The notes under the pieces are model-generated. The model did no database searches. It saw only the letters and a list, made by a program, of their open reading frames with translations, and had not been told where the DNA came from. The position numbers and the translations under genes were made by a program. From contig JADGOO010000237.1 of the NCBI GenBank assembly GCA_017882905.1, positions 1-37,472 on the forward strand: 37,472 nt of DNA. Reading direction: 5' to 3'. Position 1 is the stretch's first letter. The number at the start of each line of letters is the position of its first letter. The stretch is from Acidimicrobiia bacterium (GTDB lineage Bacteria; Actinomycetota; Acidimicrobiia; IMCC26256; PALSA-610). Shown in pieces: positions 1 through 8,881 of this stretch.

Positions 1-314
1 CCGGCCTGCATCATCTGGTCCGCGAGGTAGAGCGCGTTCACGCCCGAGAGACAGACCTTGTTGATCGTGATCGCCGGCGTGCTCATCGGGATGCCGGCCT
101 TGAGCGCGGCCTGGCGCGCGGTGATCTGGCCCGCGCCGGCCTGCAGCACCTGGCCCATGATCACGTAGTCGACCTGGTCGCCGGTGATCCCGGCCCGTGC
201 GAGCGCCGCGCCGATGGCGTGGCCGCCGAGCTCGGCACCGGAGAACCCGGCGAGGGCCCCCGAGAGCTTGCCGATCGGGGTGCGGGCGCTGCTGACGATC
301 ACCGTGCCGGGCAT
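1..314 (-). CDS. Acetyl-CoA acetyltransferase (thiolase), N-terminal part, truncated by window edge
   Basis: Reverse translation begins [43 protein letters not shown]...[16 protein letters not shown]...[20 protein letters not shown]; thiolase N-terminus incl. nucleophile context VCLSG (NKVCLSG). Confidence 0.93.
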   Translation of the reverse strand, partial: MPGTVIVSSARTPIGKLSGALAGFSGAELGGHAIGAALARAGITGDQVDYVIMGQVLQAGAGQITARQAALKAGIPMSTPAITINKVCLSGVNALYLADQMMQA

Positions 315-363
315 GAGAGACCTCCGGGCCTGTCCGATTCGTGAAGGTTCCGGAGTCTATTCC

Positions 364-375
364 TACCGACAAGTA
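364..375. promoter_or_regulatory. Imperfect operator-like palindrome TACCGACAAGTA upstream of thiolase
   Basis: Resembles TACCGATCGGTA (7010) and TACCGATCAGTA (29741); 50 bp upstream of thiolase start. Confidence 0.45.
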
Positions 376-452
376 ACCGGAAATGTCCGGAGTCGAGCCT
401 GCGGCGATCGGAGCAGCCCGGGAGCGACGGAGGAGCGACACGGGTGCACAGT

Positions 453-481
453 GAGCTCGCCGCGCCGGACGAAGTAGGCGC
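453..481. repeat. Copy A of dispersed GC-rich intergenic repeat (diverged)
   Basis: gagctcgccgcgccggacgaagtaggcgc is about 25/29 identical to the core repeated at 31531 and 31629. Confidence 0.6.
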
Positions 482-496
482 AGGGAACAGGCGGAA

Positions 497-1357
497 CTAC
501 ATGTCGAGGCGGGTGAGCCAGTAGTCGGCGTCGAAGCGGTCGTCGCCGAGCAGGTAGCGGAACAAGCGGATCCGGTTCACGAACTCGAGGCGGTGCGTGT
601 CGGCCTCGTGCCACGGCATGGCGGTGCACAAGATCGTGGCCAGATCGTCGTCGGCCCGGGTGGTGCGCTGCCAGAAGATCGGCTGCTGCACGAAGTCGTC
701 GGGGGTGAGATCGGAGTCGTCCCAGAGGCGCACCTGGCGCACCGTGGGGTTGAGGCGCACCTTGACCATGTGGCGGGTGCGGTCGCTGCGGTTCGATCCA
801 CCACCGTGCCACATGCCGTGATGCAAGAACAGCAAGGTTCCCGCCGGACACACCACGTGCTGCTGGCCGCGGATGTTCTGGTAGCGGCCGATGGCGGCTT
901 CGCTCACGACGCGCAGATGGCTCCCCGGCAGGAACCGGGTGCCACCCATCTCGGCGGTGACGTCATGCGGGAACCACATGATCTGCACGTCGAACGCGAT
1001 CCGGGTGTCGATCGTGGAGTCCTGGTGCCAGTGCTGCGACGGCAACGGTGCATGGATGCCGAACGCCTCGCGCTCCGGCGCGCCGAGCGTGAGGTGCACG
1101 AAGTGGTGATCGACGAGCGGCTCGGGGCCGACCAGGCTCTCCATGACGTCGCGCACGTCGGAGAGCGCGAAGAGCGAGTGGAGCGCCGAGCCGGGCGGGT
1201 ACGCGCGCGACAACGGTGTGCCGGCCCGAACCTCGGGCACGCCCGGTTCGGTCACCTGCTCGAAGTACTGCTCGTTCACCGCGGCGGGGACCAGGGCAGG
1301 AAACATGAGATAGCCCTGGGCCACGAAGCGGGCCATGTCGCGCGTGGTCAGCTTCAC
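497..1357 (-). CDS. Phytanoyl-CoA dioxygenase (PhyH) family protein
   Basis: VKLTTRDMARFVAQGYLMFPALVP...QHWHQDST...PGTLLFLHHGMWHGGGSNRSDRTRHMVKVRL; His/Asp iron-ligand pattern of PhyH oxygenases. GTG start at 1357 chosen over the longer ORF. Confidence 0.85.
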   Translation of the reverse strand: MKLTTRDMARFVAQGYLMFPALVPAAVNEQYFEQVTEPGVPEVRAGTPLSRAYPPGSALHSLFALSDVRDVMESLVGPEPLVDHHFVHLTLGAPEREAFGIHAPLPSQHWHQDSTIDTRIAFDVQIMWFPHDVTAEMGGTRFLPGSHLRVVSEAAIGRYQNIRGQQHVVCPAGTLLFLHHGMWHGGGSNRSDRTRHMVKVRLNPTVRQVRLWDDSDLTPDDFVQQPIFWQRTTRADDDLATILCTAMPWHEADTHRLEFVNRIRLFRYLLGDDRFDADYWLTRLDM

Positions 1358-1647
1358 TGCGTGCCCGCCGGTACTGCGGGCGGCACCTCGACGAGCTGCT
1401 CGAACCAGAACTCGTACTTCAGGTACGACGTCTGCAGCTCGGTACCCGGGTGGTGCGGGAGCAGTGGCGATGCCTGGAACAGCCTCCACCCGTCGCGAAG
1501 TGCCGCGAGGCCGCTCGGGTAGGGCGGCTCCGACTCGTCGCCGGCCATCGACGTCCGCTCGCCGGTGCCGTCCCACTGCGACCACGCCACGACGGGCGCG
1601 TCGAGCGCCGAATCGGAGAGCCACAACACGAGCAGCTTCTGGCGCAC
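1354..1647 (-). CDS. Conserved-looking small hypothetical protein, translationally coupled to PhyH gene
   Basis: VRQKLLVLWLSDSALDAPVVAWSQWDG...GWRLFQASPLLPHHPGTELQTSYLKYEFWFEQLV; GTGA 4-bp overlap with the PhyH start. Confidence 0.7.
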   Translation of the reverse strand: MRQKLLVLWLSDSALDAPVVAWSQWDGTGERTSMAGDESEPPYPSGLAALRDGWRLFQASPLLPHHPGTELQTSYLKYEFWFEQLVEVPPAVPAGTQ

Positions 1648-1696
1648 GGTGCGCAGATTATGGACGTCTGACAGGGCCCCGGTAGTTTGCGCGCCC

Positions 1697-3049
1697 ATGC
1701 CGAGTGCAATCGAAGCCATTCGCGACGCCATCGTCAACGACGCGCCCGCCGAGGAAATCGCGGCCCTCGAGCTGCCCACCACGGCGCGCGGCGCACTCGT
1801 GCGCGAGGAAGACGTCGACATGTTCGGCGACCTGCCCGACGACGATCGCGACCCGCGCCAGGCGTTGCGCATCGAGGAGTTCCCGCTCCCGGAGCTGGCT
1901 CCCGATGAGGCCTACGTGGCCGTGATGGCGAGCGCGATCAACTTCAACACGGTGTGGTCGTCGATCTTCCGACCGCTTCCCACGTTCGGGTTCCTGAAAC
2001 GGCTCGGCCGCGAGAGCTACTGGGGCAAGCGCCACGACCTCCCGTACCACGTGCTCGGCTCCGACGCGAGTGGCGTCGTGCTGCGCGTGGGGAGCGCGGT
2101 GCGCAGCTGGAAGCCCGGTGACCGCGTCACGGTGCAGTGCAATCACGTCGACGACCAAGATCCTTCGTCGCACGACGACTCTATGATGGCGAGCAACCAA
2201 CGGATCTGGGGCTTCGAGACCAACTTCGGTGGCCTCGCCGAGATCTCGGTCGTCAAGGCCAACCAGCTCATGCCCAAGCCCGAGCATCTCTCGTGGGAAG
2301 AGGCAGCCTGCAACGGCCTGTGCAACTCCACGAGCTACCGCATGATCGTGTCGAAGAACGGCTCGCACATGCAGCAGGGCGACTCCGTGCTCGTCTGGGG
2401 TGCGAGCGGCGGCATCGGTGCGTACGCAGTGCAGTACGTGCTGAACGGTGGTGGCACGCCGGTCGGCGTGTGTTCGTCGGAGAAGCGCGCCGAGCTGTTG
2501 CGCGCGATGGGCTGCGACGCGGTGATCGACCGGCGCGCCGAAGGCTTCCGCTTCTGGAAGGACGAACACGAACAAGACCCCAAGGAGTGGCTGCGGCTCG
2601 GCAAGAAGATCCGCGAGCTCGTCGGCCGCGACGTCGACATCGTGTTCGAGCACCCCGGACGCCAGACGATGGGTGCGTCGGTGTTCGTCGCCAAGCGCGG
2701 CGGTCTCATCATCACGTGCGCGGCAACGAGCGGCTTCATGATCGAGTACGACAACCGCTACCTGTGGATGAACCTCAAGACGTTGAAAGGCTGCCACTTC
2801 GCGAACTACCGCGAGGCATGGGCGGCGAACCAGCTCGTGTGCGATGCGCGTGTGCACCCCACGCTGTCCCGCGTGTTCCCGCTCGAACAGACCGGCGAAG
2901 CCGCCTACGCGGTTCACAAGAACCTGAGCGAAGGCAAGCTCGGTGTGCTCTGCCTCGCTCCGGGCGAAGGTCTCGGCGTCCGCAACGAAGCACTGCGCGA
3001 GCAGTACCTCGATCAGATCACGCTGTTCCGCCGCTTCGAACAGGGTTAG
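1697..3049 (+). CDS. ccr: Crotonyl-CoA carboxylase/reductase
   Basis: 450 aa MDR-type protein: FNTVWSSIFRPLPTFGFLKRLGRESYWGKRHDLPYHVLGSDASGVVLRVG...GFETNFGGLAEI...VWGASGGIGAYAVQYVLNGGG...VFEHPGRQTMGASVFVAKRGGLIITCAATSG; characteristic of Ccr. Confidence 0.95.
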   Translation: MPSAIEAIRDAIVNDAPAEEIAALELPTTARGALVREEDVDMFGDLPDDDRDPRQALRIEEFPLPELAPDEAYVAVMASAINFNTVWSSIFRPLPTFGFLKRLGRESYWGKRHDLPYHVLGSDASGVVLRVGSAVRSWKPGDRVTVQCNHVDDQDPSSHDDSMMASNQRIWGFETNFGGLAEISVVKANQLMPKPEHLSWEEAACNGLCNSTSYRMIVSKNGSHMQQGDSVLVWGASGGIGAYAVQYVLNGGGTPVGVCSSEKRAELLRAMGCDAVIDRRAEGFRFWKDEHEQDPKEWLRLGKKIRELVGRDVDIVFEHPGRQTMGASVFVAKRGGLIITCAATSGFMIEYDNRYLWMNLKTLKGCHFANYREAWAANQLVCDARVHPTLSRVFPLEQTGEAAYAVHKNLSEGKLGVLCLAPGEGLGVRNEALREQYLDQITLFRRFEQG

Positions 3050-3059
3050 CTGGAGCCAC

Positions 3060-4499
3060 TCACCGATCCAGCGCGGTGAGCTGCCACGAGCCGTCGCGCA
3101 TCGCGAGCACGTAGAAGCGTCGATCGCGGAAGCGGACGCGCAGCGACTGCAGCTGTGCCGGGGTGCTGTGCGTTGCGTAGATGACCGGCGCATCGAGGTC
3201 GTAGGGATCGAGCAGGGTCGGGTGGTGATCGCCGATCCGGTCGGAGTCGTCGAGCACCACGACGCTGCCCTGCGGTGCTCGAAGCGCGGCGGCGAGCGCC
3301 GGTGCTTCGGCATCGCGCCCGTCGAGCTTGTCGCGGATCTTGCCCGGTACGAACACGATCGTTGCGGCGAGCAGCGCCACGACGGTGCCGAAGGCGATCG
3401 CGCGCCCGCGTCGCAGCACCGCGGCGATCGTCGGCGCGCCGAGGATCACGAGAGATGCCACCGCCGGTACGTAGTAGTGCGGACCGAGCCCGTCGCGCGC
3501 TCCAGGCGCGGTCAGCTTCGTGGCCCACCAGAACACGTACCCGGCGGGCCACACGACCGCGAGCCCCGCGAGCAGCCACGTGCGAGGGTCGGTGCGCCTC
3601 GACCAGACCGTGACAGCCGCGGCGGCGACGAGCAGCCAGCTGCCGAGCACCCAGGTAGGGAAGAACCAGAGGTTCTGCTTGAGTGCGAAGAAGGCGTCGC
3701 GCATTCCGTAGTGCACCGTGGCGCCGATCGCGTCGACCCGCCGATCGCCGAAGAAGAACGAGTTCGCGCCGCCGGTGGCGCTGAGCGGAAAGCGCAGGAG
3801 CCCGCCCGTCACGGCGCGGTTGATCGCGAGGGTGATCGCCGCCGGCGCGGCGCCGCCGACGCACGCCCACGCCGCGAGCCGGGCGCGTGAAGTGGCGCCG
3901 CGCGTCACCACCGCGGCATACGTGGCGATGACGACGGCGACCAGCAAGCCGTCGAAGGGTCGCAGTGCGAACGTGCAGGCGACTACGAACCCGGTAGCGG
4001 CAATGTCGCGCCGTGCCGCGGTGCGCAGTGCCCGAAGGGTGAACGCGCCCGCGAGCGCGACGAGTGCCGTGTCGAACACATACGGCAGGTATGTGGCGGA
4101 CAGCATCCACACGAACGGCGATGCCGCGAACGCGACGACCGCGACATGGCGCGCGGTGGTGTCGTCGAGCGCTTCGCGCGCGAAGAACGCGACGGCGAGG
4201 ACTGCTGCGATCGCCGTGAGCATGAGCGCGACTCGCGTGCTCCCCGCCGCGCGCGCCACGGTGAGCACCGCCGACCACGCGGTGGGGAACGGGAACACCA
4301 GACGACCGTGGGCGATCCCAGTCAGCGTGGGCTGGAACAGCGGCGCACGCTCCGCCGGAAGCGTGAGGTGTCCGTGCGCCAGCGCGTCGGCCTGCGTGAG
4401 GTACACAGCCTCGTCGTGATCACCCGATCGGTACGGGAACAGGTGATACGAGAGCACCACCGCGCCTGCGCCCGAGACGGCGGCGGTGGCGCCCGGCAC
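3060..4499 (-). CDS. Multi-pass membrane protein, glycosyltransferase (GT-C/GT39)-like
   Basis: Many hydrophobic segments; N-terminal loop HLFPYRSGDHDEAVYLTQADALAHGHLTLP typical of GT-C acidic motif proteins; C-terminal LDDSDRIGDHHPTLLDPYDLDAPVIYA. Confidence 0.7.
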   Translation of the reverse strand: MPGATAAVSGAGAVVLSYHLFPYRSGDHDEAVYLTQADALAHGHLTLPAERAPLFQPTLTGIAHGRLVFPFPTAWSAVLTVARAAGSTRVALMLTAIAAVLAVAFFAREALDDTTARHVAVVAFAASPFVWMLSATYLPYVFDTALVALAGAFTLRALRTAARRDIAATGFVVACTFALRPFDGLLVAVVIATYAAVVTRGATSRARLAAWACVGGAAPAAITLAINRAVTGGLLRFPLSATGGANSFFFGDRRVDAIGATVHYGMRDAFFALKQNLWFFPTWVLGSWLLVAAAAVTVWSRRTDPRTWLLAGLAVVWPAGYVFWWATKLTAPGARDGLGPHYYVPAVASLVILGAPTIAAVLRRGRAIAFGTVVALLAATIVFVPGKIRDKLDGRDAEAPALAAALRAPQGSVVVLDDSDRIGDHHPTLLDPYDLDAPVIYATHSTPAQLQSLRVRFRDRRFYVLAMRDGSWQLTALDR

Positions 4500-4513
4500 G
4501 AGCCACGCGCGGC

Positions 4514-5710
4514 TCAGCCGGCCGAGAACGCCACGACCTCGTTGCCGAAAGCCGTGACGACCACTCCGTTGCGCACGAGCGGCGGTCCTGCGGCGACCGT
4601 GCCCGACTTGTGCGCGTCGCCCGTTGCGATCGGCGCGCAGGTCGCCGCGCCGCAACCGCCGGCTGGGAACGTGACGAGCCGCGCACCGTTCGTCGCCACG
4701 TAGACCTTGCCGTTGGTGATTGTCGGCGCGACGGTGATCGGCGCACCTGCGTCGCCCGTCCAGAGCTGAGTGCCCGTTGCCGCGTCGAGCACGCGCACGA
4801 TGCCGTCGGCGCCACCCACGTAGATCTTGTTGTTCGACCACGCGGTGGGGCCGAGCGCTGTGGAGCTGGTGAAGGTCCACACGAGCTGTGGCGCGTTGCT
4901 GTACACGTTGACTATGCCCGTCGTGCCGTTCGACGCGATGGCGACGCGGCCGGGGCCGGCATACGACGGTCGTTGCGGGCTGGGGTTCACGGGAATGGTC
5001 GCAGTCGGCAGGCACCAGGGAGGCGCGCCGGGGATCGGTACGGGAATGCACGGCCCGGCGGAGTCGAACATGTAGATCGCGGCGTCGACGGGGACCCAGG
5101 CCCGACCGCCGGAGATCAGTGGGGTGCCGATCGCGGCCGACCCGAACGTGATCCACCAAGTCCGCCCGAATGCCAGCGAGTACAGCGGACCGACGCCGCT
5201 GCCGTACGCCCCGCCCACGAGCGCGCTGAGCTGGCCGTCGACGACGAGCTGTCCACGGAGCGTGTGGAACGCCGGCGAGTTCTCGGTGAACTGACCGTTG
5301 AGCGGGTTGTAGATCACGGAGCCCGCTCCGCCCTGCGCGTAGAGCGATGCGTCGATCGATCCCTGCACCAGTGTCGGCGCGCCGAGCGTCAGGTGGTTGC
5401 CGAACTCGTCGGGGTGCGTCACACTCCAGATCGTCGAACCCAGCGCGAGCCGCAGCGCGCGCGTCGTGTTGTCGGCCGTGACGATCACGCGGTTCTGCCA
5501 CAGCACGGGCTGGTTGACCGTGGCGCCGCTCGCGGTGGCATTGCGCCAGAGGATCGGGATGATGCCGCGTGGCACGGTGGTGGGAGCAGTCGTCGCTGGC
5601 GCGCCCGCCGAGCTGCGCGCGCCGCTCGCCGAGGGCGCCGCGATCCCGATCGCTGCGACGACGAGCGCGAGGGCAGGAACGGCCACGATTGCACGGCGGC
5701 GTATCGACAT
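4514..5710 (-). CDS. Secreted PQQ-like beta-propeller repeat protein
   Basis: Signal peptide MSIRRRAIVAVPALALVVAAIGIAAPSASGA; repeated blades such as NKIYVGGADGIVRVLDAATGTQLWTGDAGAPITVAPTITNGKVYVATN. Confidence 0.8.
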   Translation of the reverse strand: MSIRRRAIVAVPALALVVAAIGIAAPSASGARSSAGAPATTAPTTVPRGIIPILWRNATASGATVNQPVLWQNRVIVTADNTTRALRLALGSTIWSVTHPDEFGNHLTLGAPTLVQGSIDASLYAQGGAGSVIYNPLNGQFTENSPAFHTLRGQLVVDGQLSALVGGAYGSGVGPLYSLAFGRTWWITFGSAAIGTPLISGGRAWVPVDAAIYMFDSAGPCIPVPIPGAPPWCLPTATIPVNPSPQRPSYAGPGRVAIASNGTTGIVNVYSNAPQLVWTFTSSTALGPTAWSNNKIYVGGADGIVRVLDAATGTQLWTGDAGAPITVAPTITNGKVYVATNGARLVTFPAGGCGAATCAPIATGDAHKSGTVAAGPPLVRNGVVVTAFGNEVVAFSAG

Positions 5711-5791
5711 GCACCGACCGTAGGCGCCCTGCCTCGTCGGGGCAACGGTCGAACCGGTGCCCAGAGGCCGGCTTCCGTACACTCGCGCGCC

Positions 5792-6193
5792 ATGCTCCTC
5801 ACCGAGATCGACCACGTGGCCATCGCCGTCCACGACCTCGAGGCCGCCATCGCGTACTACCGCGACACGTACGGCTGCGACGTCGAGCACCGCGAAGTCG
5901 TCGAGAAGGACGGCGTGGAGGAAGCCTTGTTGAAGGTGGCCGACTCGTACATCCAGCTGCTCACGCCGATCCGCGACGACTCGCCGGTGGCCAAGTACAT
6001 GGAGCGCAAGGGCGAGGGCATCCATCACGTGGGCTACCGAGTTGACGACTGCGCCGCCGCGCTCGATGCCGTGAAGGCCCAAGGCCACAAGGTGATCGAC
6101 GAGGCGCCGAGGCCCGGCAGCCGCGGCACCACGGTGGCGTTCGTGCATCCGAAGACGGCGTTCGGCACGCTCATCGAGCTCGTGCAGGAGTAG
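5792..6193 (+). CDS. mce: Methylmalonyl-CoA/ethylmalonyl-CoA epimerase (VOC family)
   Basis: 133 aa MLLTEIDHVAIAVHDLEAAIAYYRDTYG...LLTPIRDDSPVAKYMERKGEGIHHVGYRVDD...FVHPKTAFGTLIELVQE. Confidence 0.93.
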   Translation: MLLTEIDHVAIAVHDLEAAIAYYRDTYGCDVEHREVVEKDGVEEALLKVADSYIQLLTPIRDDSPVAKYMERKGEGIHHVGYRVDDCAAALDAVKAQGHKVIDEAPRPGSRGTTVAFVHPKTAFGTLIELVQE

Positions 6194-6966
6194 TGCCCGG
6201 GTCGCCGCAGCGCGTCGTGGTGTTGTTCCACGGGGCGCCCGGTTCCCGGCTCTTCGTACCGGGTCCGGTGCCGCAGTCGGTGCGGCTCGTCACGTTCGAT
6301 CGGCCCGGCTACGGCGACGAGCCACCGCAGGCCGCTCGCACGCTCGCCGACACGGCTCGCCAGGTCGCACAGCTGCTCGACGGCCATGACGTCGAGCGCG
6401 CGGATCTGATCGGCTGGTCGGGTGGCGGGCCGTTCGCCGTCGCCGCCGCGCACGCCCTCGGCCCCGACCGGATCGAGTCGTTGGCGATCGTGTCGGCTCC
6501 TGGTCCGCTCGACGAGGTTCCGGGTGCGTGGGAGGCCCTCGGCGACTACCAGCGACCGACGGCCGAGATGTCGCGGCGCGAGCCGGAGCGCAGTGCCCGA
6601 GCGATCGCTCGCCACATGGCAGCGTTCGTGGCCGAGCCCACGAGCTTTCTCGGGAGCGGCCGGGGCCCCGACGGCCCGGTGCTGCGCGACCCCGTCGCTC
6701 GGGCGATGCTCGATGCCCAGATCGCGGCAGCCGTGCGTCAGGGCGCCGCGGGCGTGGCGGCCGATCTCATCGCCATGTGGCAGCCGTGGCCGTTCGCGCT
6801 GGCCGACCTACGGGTGGCGACGCGCGTGTTCCACGCTCGGCGCGACCGTCACAACGAGGTCGACGCGCGCACCTATGCCGAACGCATCCCCGGTGCATCG
6901 CTCACCGTCTGGGACGACTGCGGCCACCTCGGCATCATCCTGCACTGGGCCGAAGTGCTCGGCTGA
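6193..6966 (+). CDS. Alpha/beta hydrolase
   Basis: LFHGAPGSR, RPGYGDE, nucleophile elbow GWSGGG, C-terminal DCGHLGIILH; GTG start overlaps stop of mce (TAGTG). Confidence 0.9.
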   Translation: MPGSPQRVVVLFHGAPGSRLFVPGPVPQSVRLVTFDRPGYGDEPPQAARTLADTARQVAQLLDGHDVERADLIGWSGGGPFAVAAAHALGPDRIESLAIVSAPGPLDEVPGAWEALGDYQRPTAEMSRREPERSARAIARHMAAFVAEPTSFLGSGRGPDGPVLRDPVARAMLDAQIAAAVRQGAAGVAADLIAMWQPWPFALADLRVATRVFHARRDRHNEVDARTYAERIPGASLTVWDDCGHLGIILHWAEVLG

Positions 6967-7009
6967 CGAACGACGGCCGCGCACACGGTCGGCCTTCGCC
7001 CGGCCCGGC

Positions 7010-7021
7010 TACCGATCGGTA
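7010..7021. promoter_or_regulatory. Perfect 12-bp palindrome TACCGATCGGTA upstream of pccB-like gene
   Basis: TACCGATCGGTA equals its reverse complement; extends to GGNTACCGATCGGTANCC; 13 bp before the ATG at 7035. Confidence 0.6.
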
Positions 7022-7034
7022 CCCTTGGCGCACT

Positions 7035-8597
7035 ATGTCGAAGCCGCACCCGATCGAAGAGCGCATCGAGCAGCTCGCCAAGCTCAAGGAAGAGGCGCTC
7101 AGCGCAGGCTCCGCGGCCGCCGTCCAGCGCCAGCACGACCGCGGCAAGCTCACCGCCCGCGAGCGGATCGAGAAGCTCCTCGACCCCGACAGCTTCCACG
7201 AGCTCGACATGCTCGCCCGCCACCGCGCGTACGGGTTCGGCATCGAGAACAACCGGCCGCTCACCGACGGCGTGGTCACCGGCTGGGGCACGATCGACGG
7301 CCGCAAGGTCTTCCTGTTCGCCCAAGACTTCACGATCTTCGGTGGCGCGCTCGGCGAGGTGTTCGCCGAGAAGATCCACAAGGTGATGGATCTCGCCGCC
7401 AGTGTGGGCGCACCGTTCATCGGTCTGAACGACGGCGCCGGCGCCCGCATCCAAGAAGGCGTCGTCAGCCTCGCTAGCTACGGCGGGATCTTCTACCGGA
7501 ACGTGCAGGCGAGCGGCGTGGTCCCTCAGATCAGCGTGATCCTCGGACCCTGCGCGGGGGGCGCCGTCTACTCGCCCGCGATGACCGACTTCATCTTCAT
7601 GGTGAAGGACACGTCGTACATGTTCATCACCGGGCCCGACGTGGTGAAGGCCGCGACCGGCGAAGACGTGACGCAACAAGAGCTCGGCGGCGCTATCACG
7701 CACGCAACGAAATCGGGCGTGGCGAACTTCGTCGCCGACGACGAAGAGCAGTGCCTCGAGATGGTCCGCTACTTGATGTCGTTCCTACCGTCGAACAACC
7801 TCGAGGACCCGCCGTACTACGCGCCCACCGACGCACGCGACCGTTCGTGCGATGCGCTGGCCGACATCATGCCGGCGTCGGCGAACCAGGCCTACGACAT
7901 GAAGGCGGTCATCACCGACATCGTCGACGACGGCGACTTCTTCGAGGTGCACCCGCTCTGGGCCATGAACATCGTGTGTGGCTTCGCGCGTCTCGACGGC
8001 CATGTGGTCGGCATCGTGGGCAACCAGCCGAAGATGCTCGCCGGCGCGCTCGACATCGACGCGGCCGAGAAGGCCGGCCGGTTCGTGCGCACTTGCGACG
8101 CGTTCAACATCCCGCTGCTCACGTTCGTCGACGTACCGGGCTTCATCCCCGGCACCCATCAAGAGCACGGCGGCATCATCCGCCACGGCGCCAAGCTGCT
8201 GTACGCGTACTGCGAGGCCACGGTGCCGCGCGTGCAGGTGATCACGCGCAAGGGCTACGGCGGTGCGTACGTGGTGATGAACTCCAAGTCGATCGGCGCC
8301 GATCTCGCGTACGCGTGGCCGTCGGCCGAGATCGCGGTGATGGACGCGAACGGCGCGGCGAGCATCATCTTCCGGCGGGAGATCGAAGAAGCCGCCGACG
8401 CGGTGGCGCGCAAGGCCGAGCTGGTCGACGAGTACTCGGAGCGATTTGCCAACCCGTACGCCGCGGCCGAGCGCGGTTACGTCGACGACGTGATCGATCC
8501 CCGCGCCACCCGGCGGGTGTTGATCGACGCGTTCGAGGTGCTGCGCACGAAGAAGGAGAACCTCCCGGCGCGCAAGCATGGCAACGGCCCGCTCTGA
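7035..8597 (+). CDS. pccB: Acyl-CoA carboxylase (propionyl/acetyl-CoA) beta (carboxyltransferase) subunit
   Basis: 520 aa; GLNDGAGARIQEGVVSLASYGGIFYRNVQASGVVPQISVILGPCAGGAVYSPAMTDFIFMV, VDVPGFIPGTHQEHGGIIRHGAKLLYAY; classic PccB/AccD. Confidence 0.97.
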   Translation: MSKPHPIEERIEQLAKLKEEALSAGSAAAVQRQHDRGKLTARERIEKLLDPDSFHELDMLARHRAYGFGIENNRPLTDGVVTGWGTIDGRKVFLFAQDFTIFGGALGEVFAEKIHKVMDLAASVGAPFIGLNDGAGARIQEGVVSLASYGGIFYRNVQASGVVPQISVILGPCAGGAVYSPAMTDFIFMVKDTSYMFITGPDVVKAATGEDVTQQELGGAITHATKSGVANFVADDEEQCLEMVRYLMSFLPSNNLEDPPYYAPTDARDRSCDALADIMPASANQAYDMKAVITDIVDDGDFFEVHPLWAMNIVCGFARLDGHVVGIVGNQPKMLAGALDIDAAEKAGRFVRTCDAFNIPLLTFVDVPGFIPGTHQEHGGIIRHGAKLLYAYCEATVPRVQVITRKGYGGAYVVMNSKSIGADLAYAWPSAEIAVMDANGAASIIFRREIEEAADAVARKAELVDEYSERFANPYAAAERGYVDDVIDPRATRRVLIDAFEVLRTKKENLPARKHGNGPL

Positions 8598-8836
8598 TGC
8601 GCGTGTCGCCGAATCCCTCCGACGAGGAAGCCGCCGCGATCGCCGCGGCGATCACCGCCGTGCTCGAAGCCGAGCGGTGCGCGGCGCACGCCGCGGCGCT
8701 GTCGGCGGCCGCGGCACAGCGCGACGACACCTTGCACGTGTGGGTGGAGGCGTCGCGGCGCAGTGCGCAGCGCGCCGGTCTCGCCCGTGGTCCCTGGCGG
8801 CTGTCGGGCCGGCTCTCGCGGCGTTCCCGGGCGTGA
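8597..8836 (+). CDS. Small acyl-CoA carboxylase epsilon-like subunit
   Basis: 79 aa MRVSPNPSDEEAAAIAAAITAVLEAE...; position immediately after pccB with TGATG overlap; NPsdEEaAAi...L pattern of actinobacterial epsilon subunits. Confidence 0.65.
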   Translation: MRVSPNPSDEEAAAIAAAITAVLEAERCAAHAAALSAAAAQRDDTLHVWVEASRRSAQRAGLARGPWRLSGRLSRRSRA

Positions 8837-8843
8837 TCGCCGT

Positions 8844-8873
8844 GCTCACCGCGGTGGCGCGCGACCGGTGAGC
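8844..8873. terminator. Possible hairpin terminator after carboxylase genes
   Basis: GCTCACCG (8844-8851) / CGGTGAGC (8866-8873) inverted repeat; no T-tract. Confidence 0.35.
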
Positions 8874-8881
8874 CGAGCGCC

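Noticed and set aside
593-1522. 309-aa plus-strand ORF opposite PhyH gene
   Set aside because: Antisense shadow rich in R/V/H without recognisable motifs.
1658-3313. 551-aa antisense ORF opposite ccr
   Set aside because: Composition is Arg/His/Ala-rich shadow of a high-GC gene; ccr on the plus strand is unambiguous.
4500-5714. Upstream extension of the 884-aa ORF (3060..5714)
   Set aside because: Arg-rich shadow of the PQQ-propeller gene; real membrane protein begins near 4499.
5711-5725. Fourth copy of the TACCGA palindrome upstream of mce (CACCGACCGTAG)
   Set aside because: Second half-site spacing does not fit the other three sites; too degenerate to count.
5711-6148. Upstream extension of the 544-aa ORF (4514..6148)
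   Set aside because: Antisense of mce; a clear signal peptide starts at 5710.
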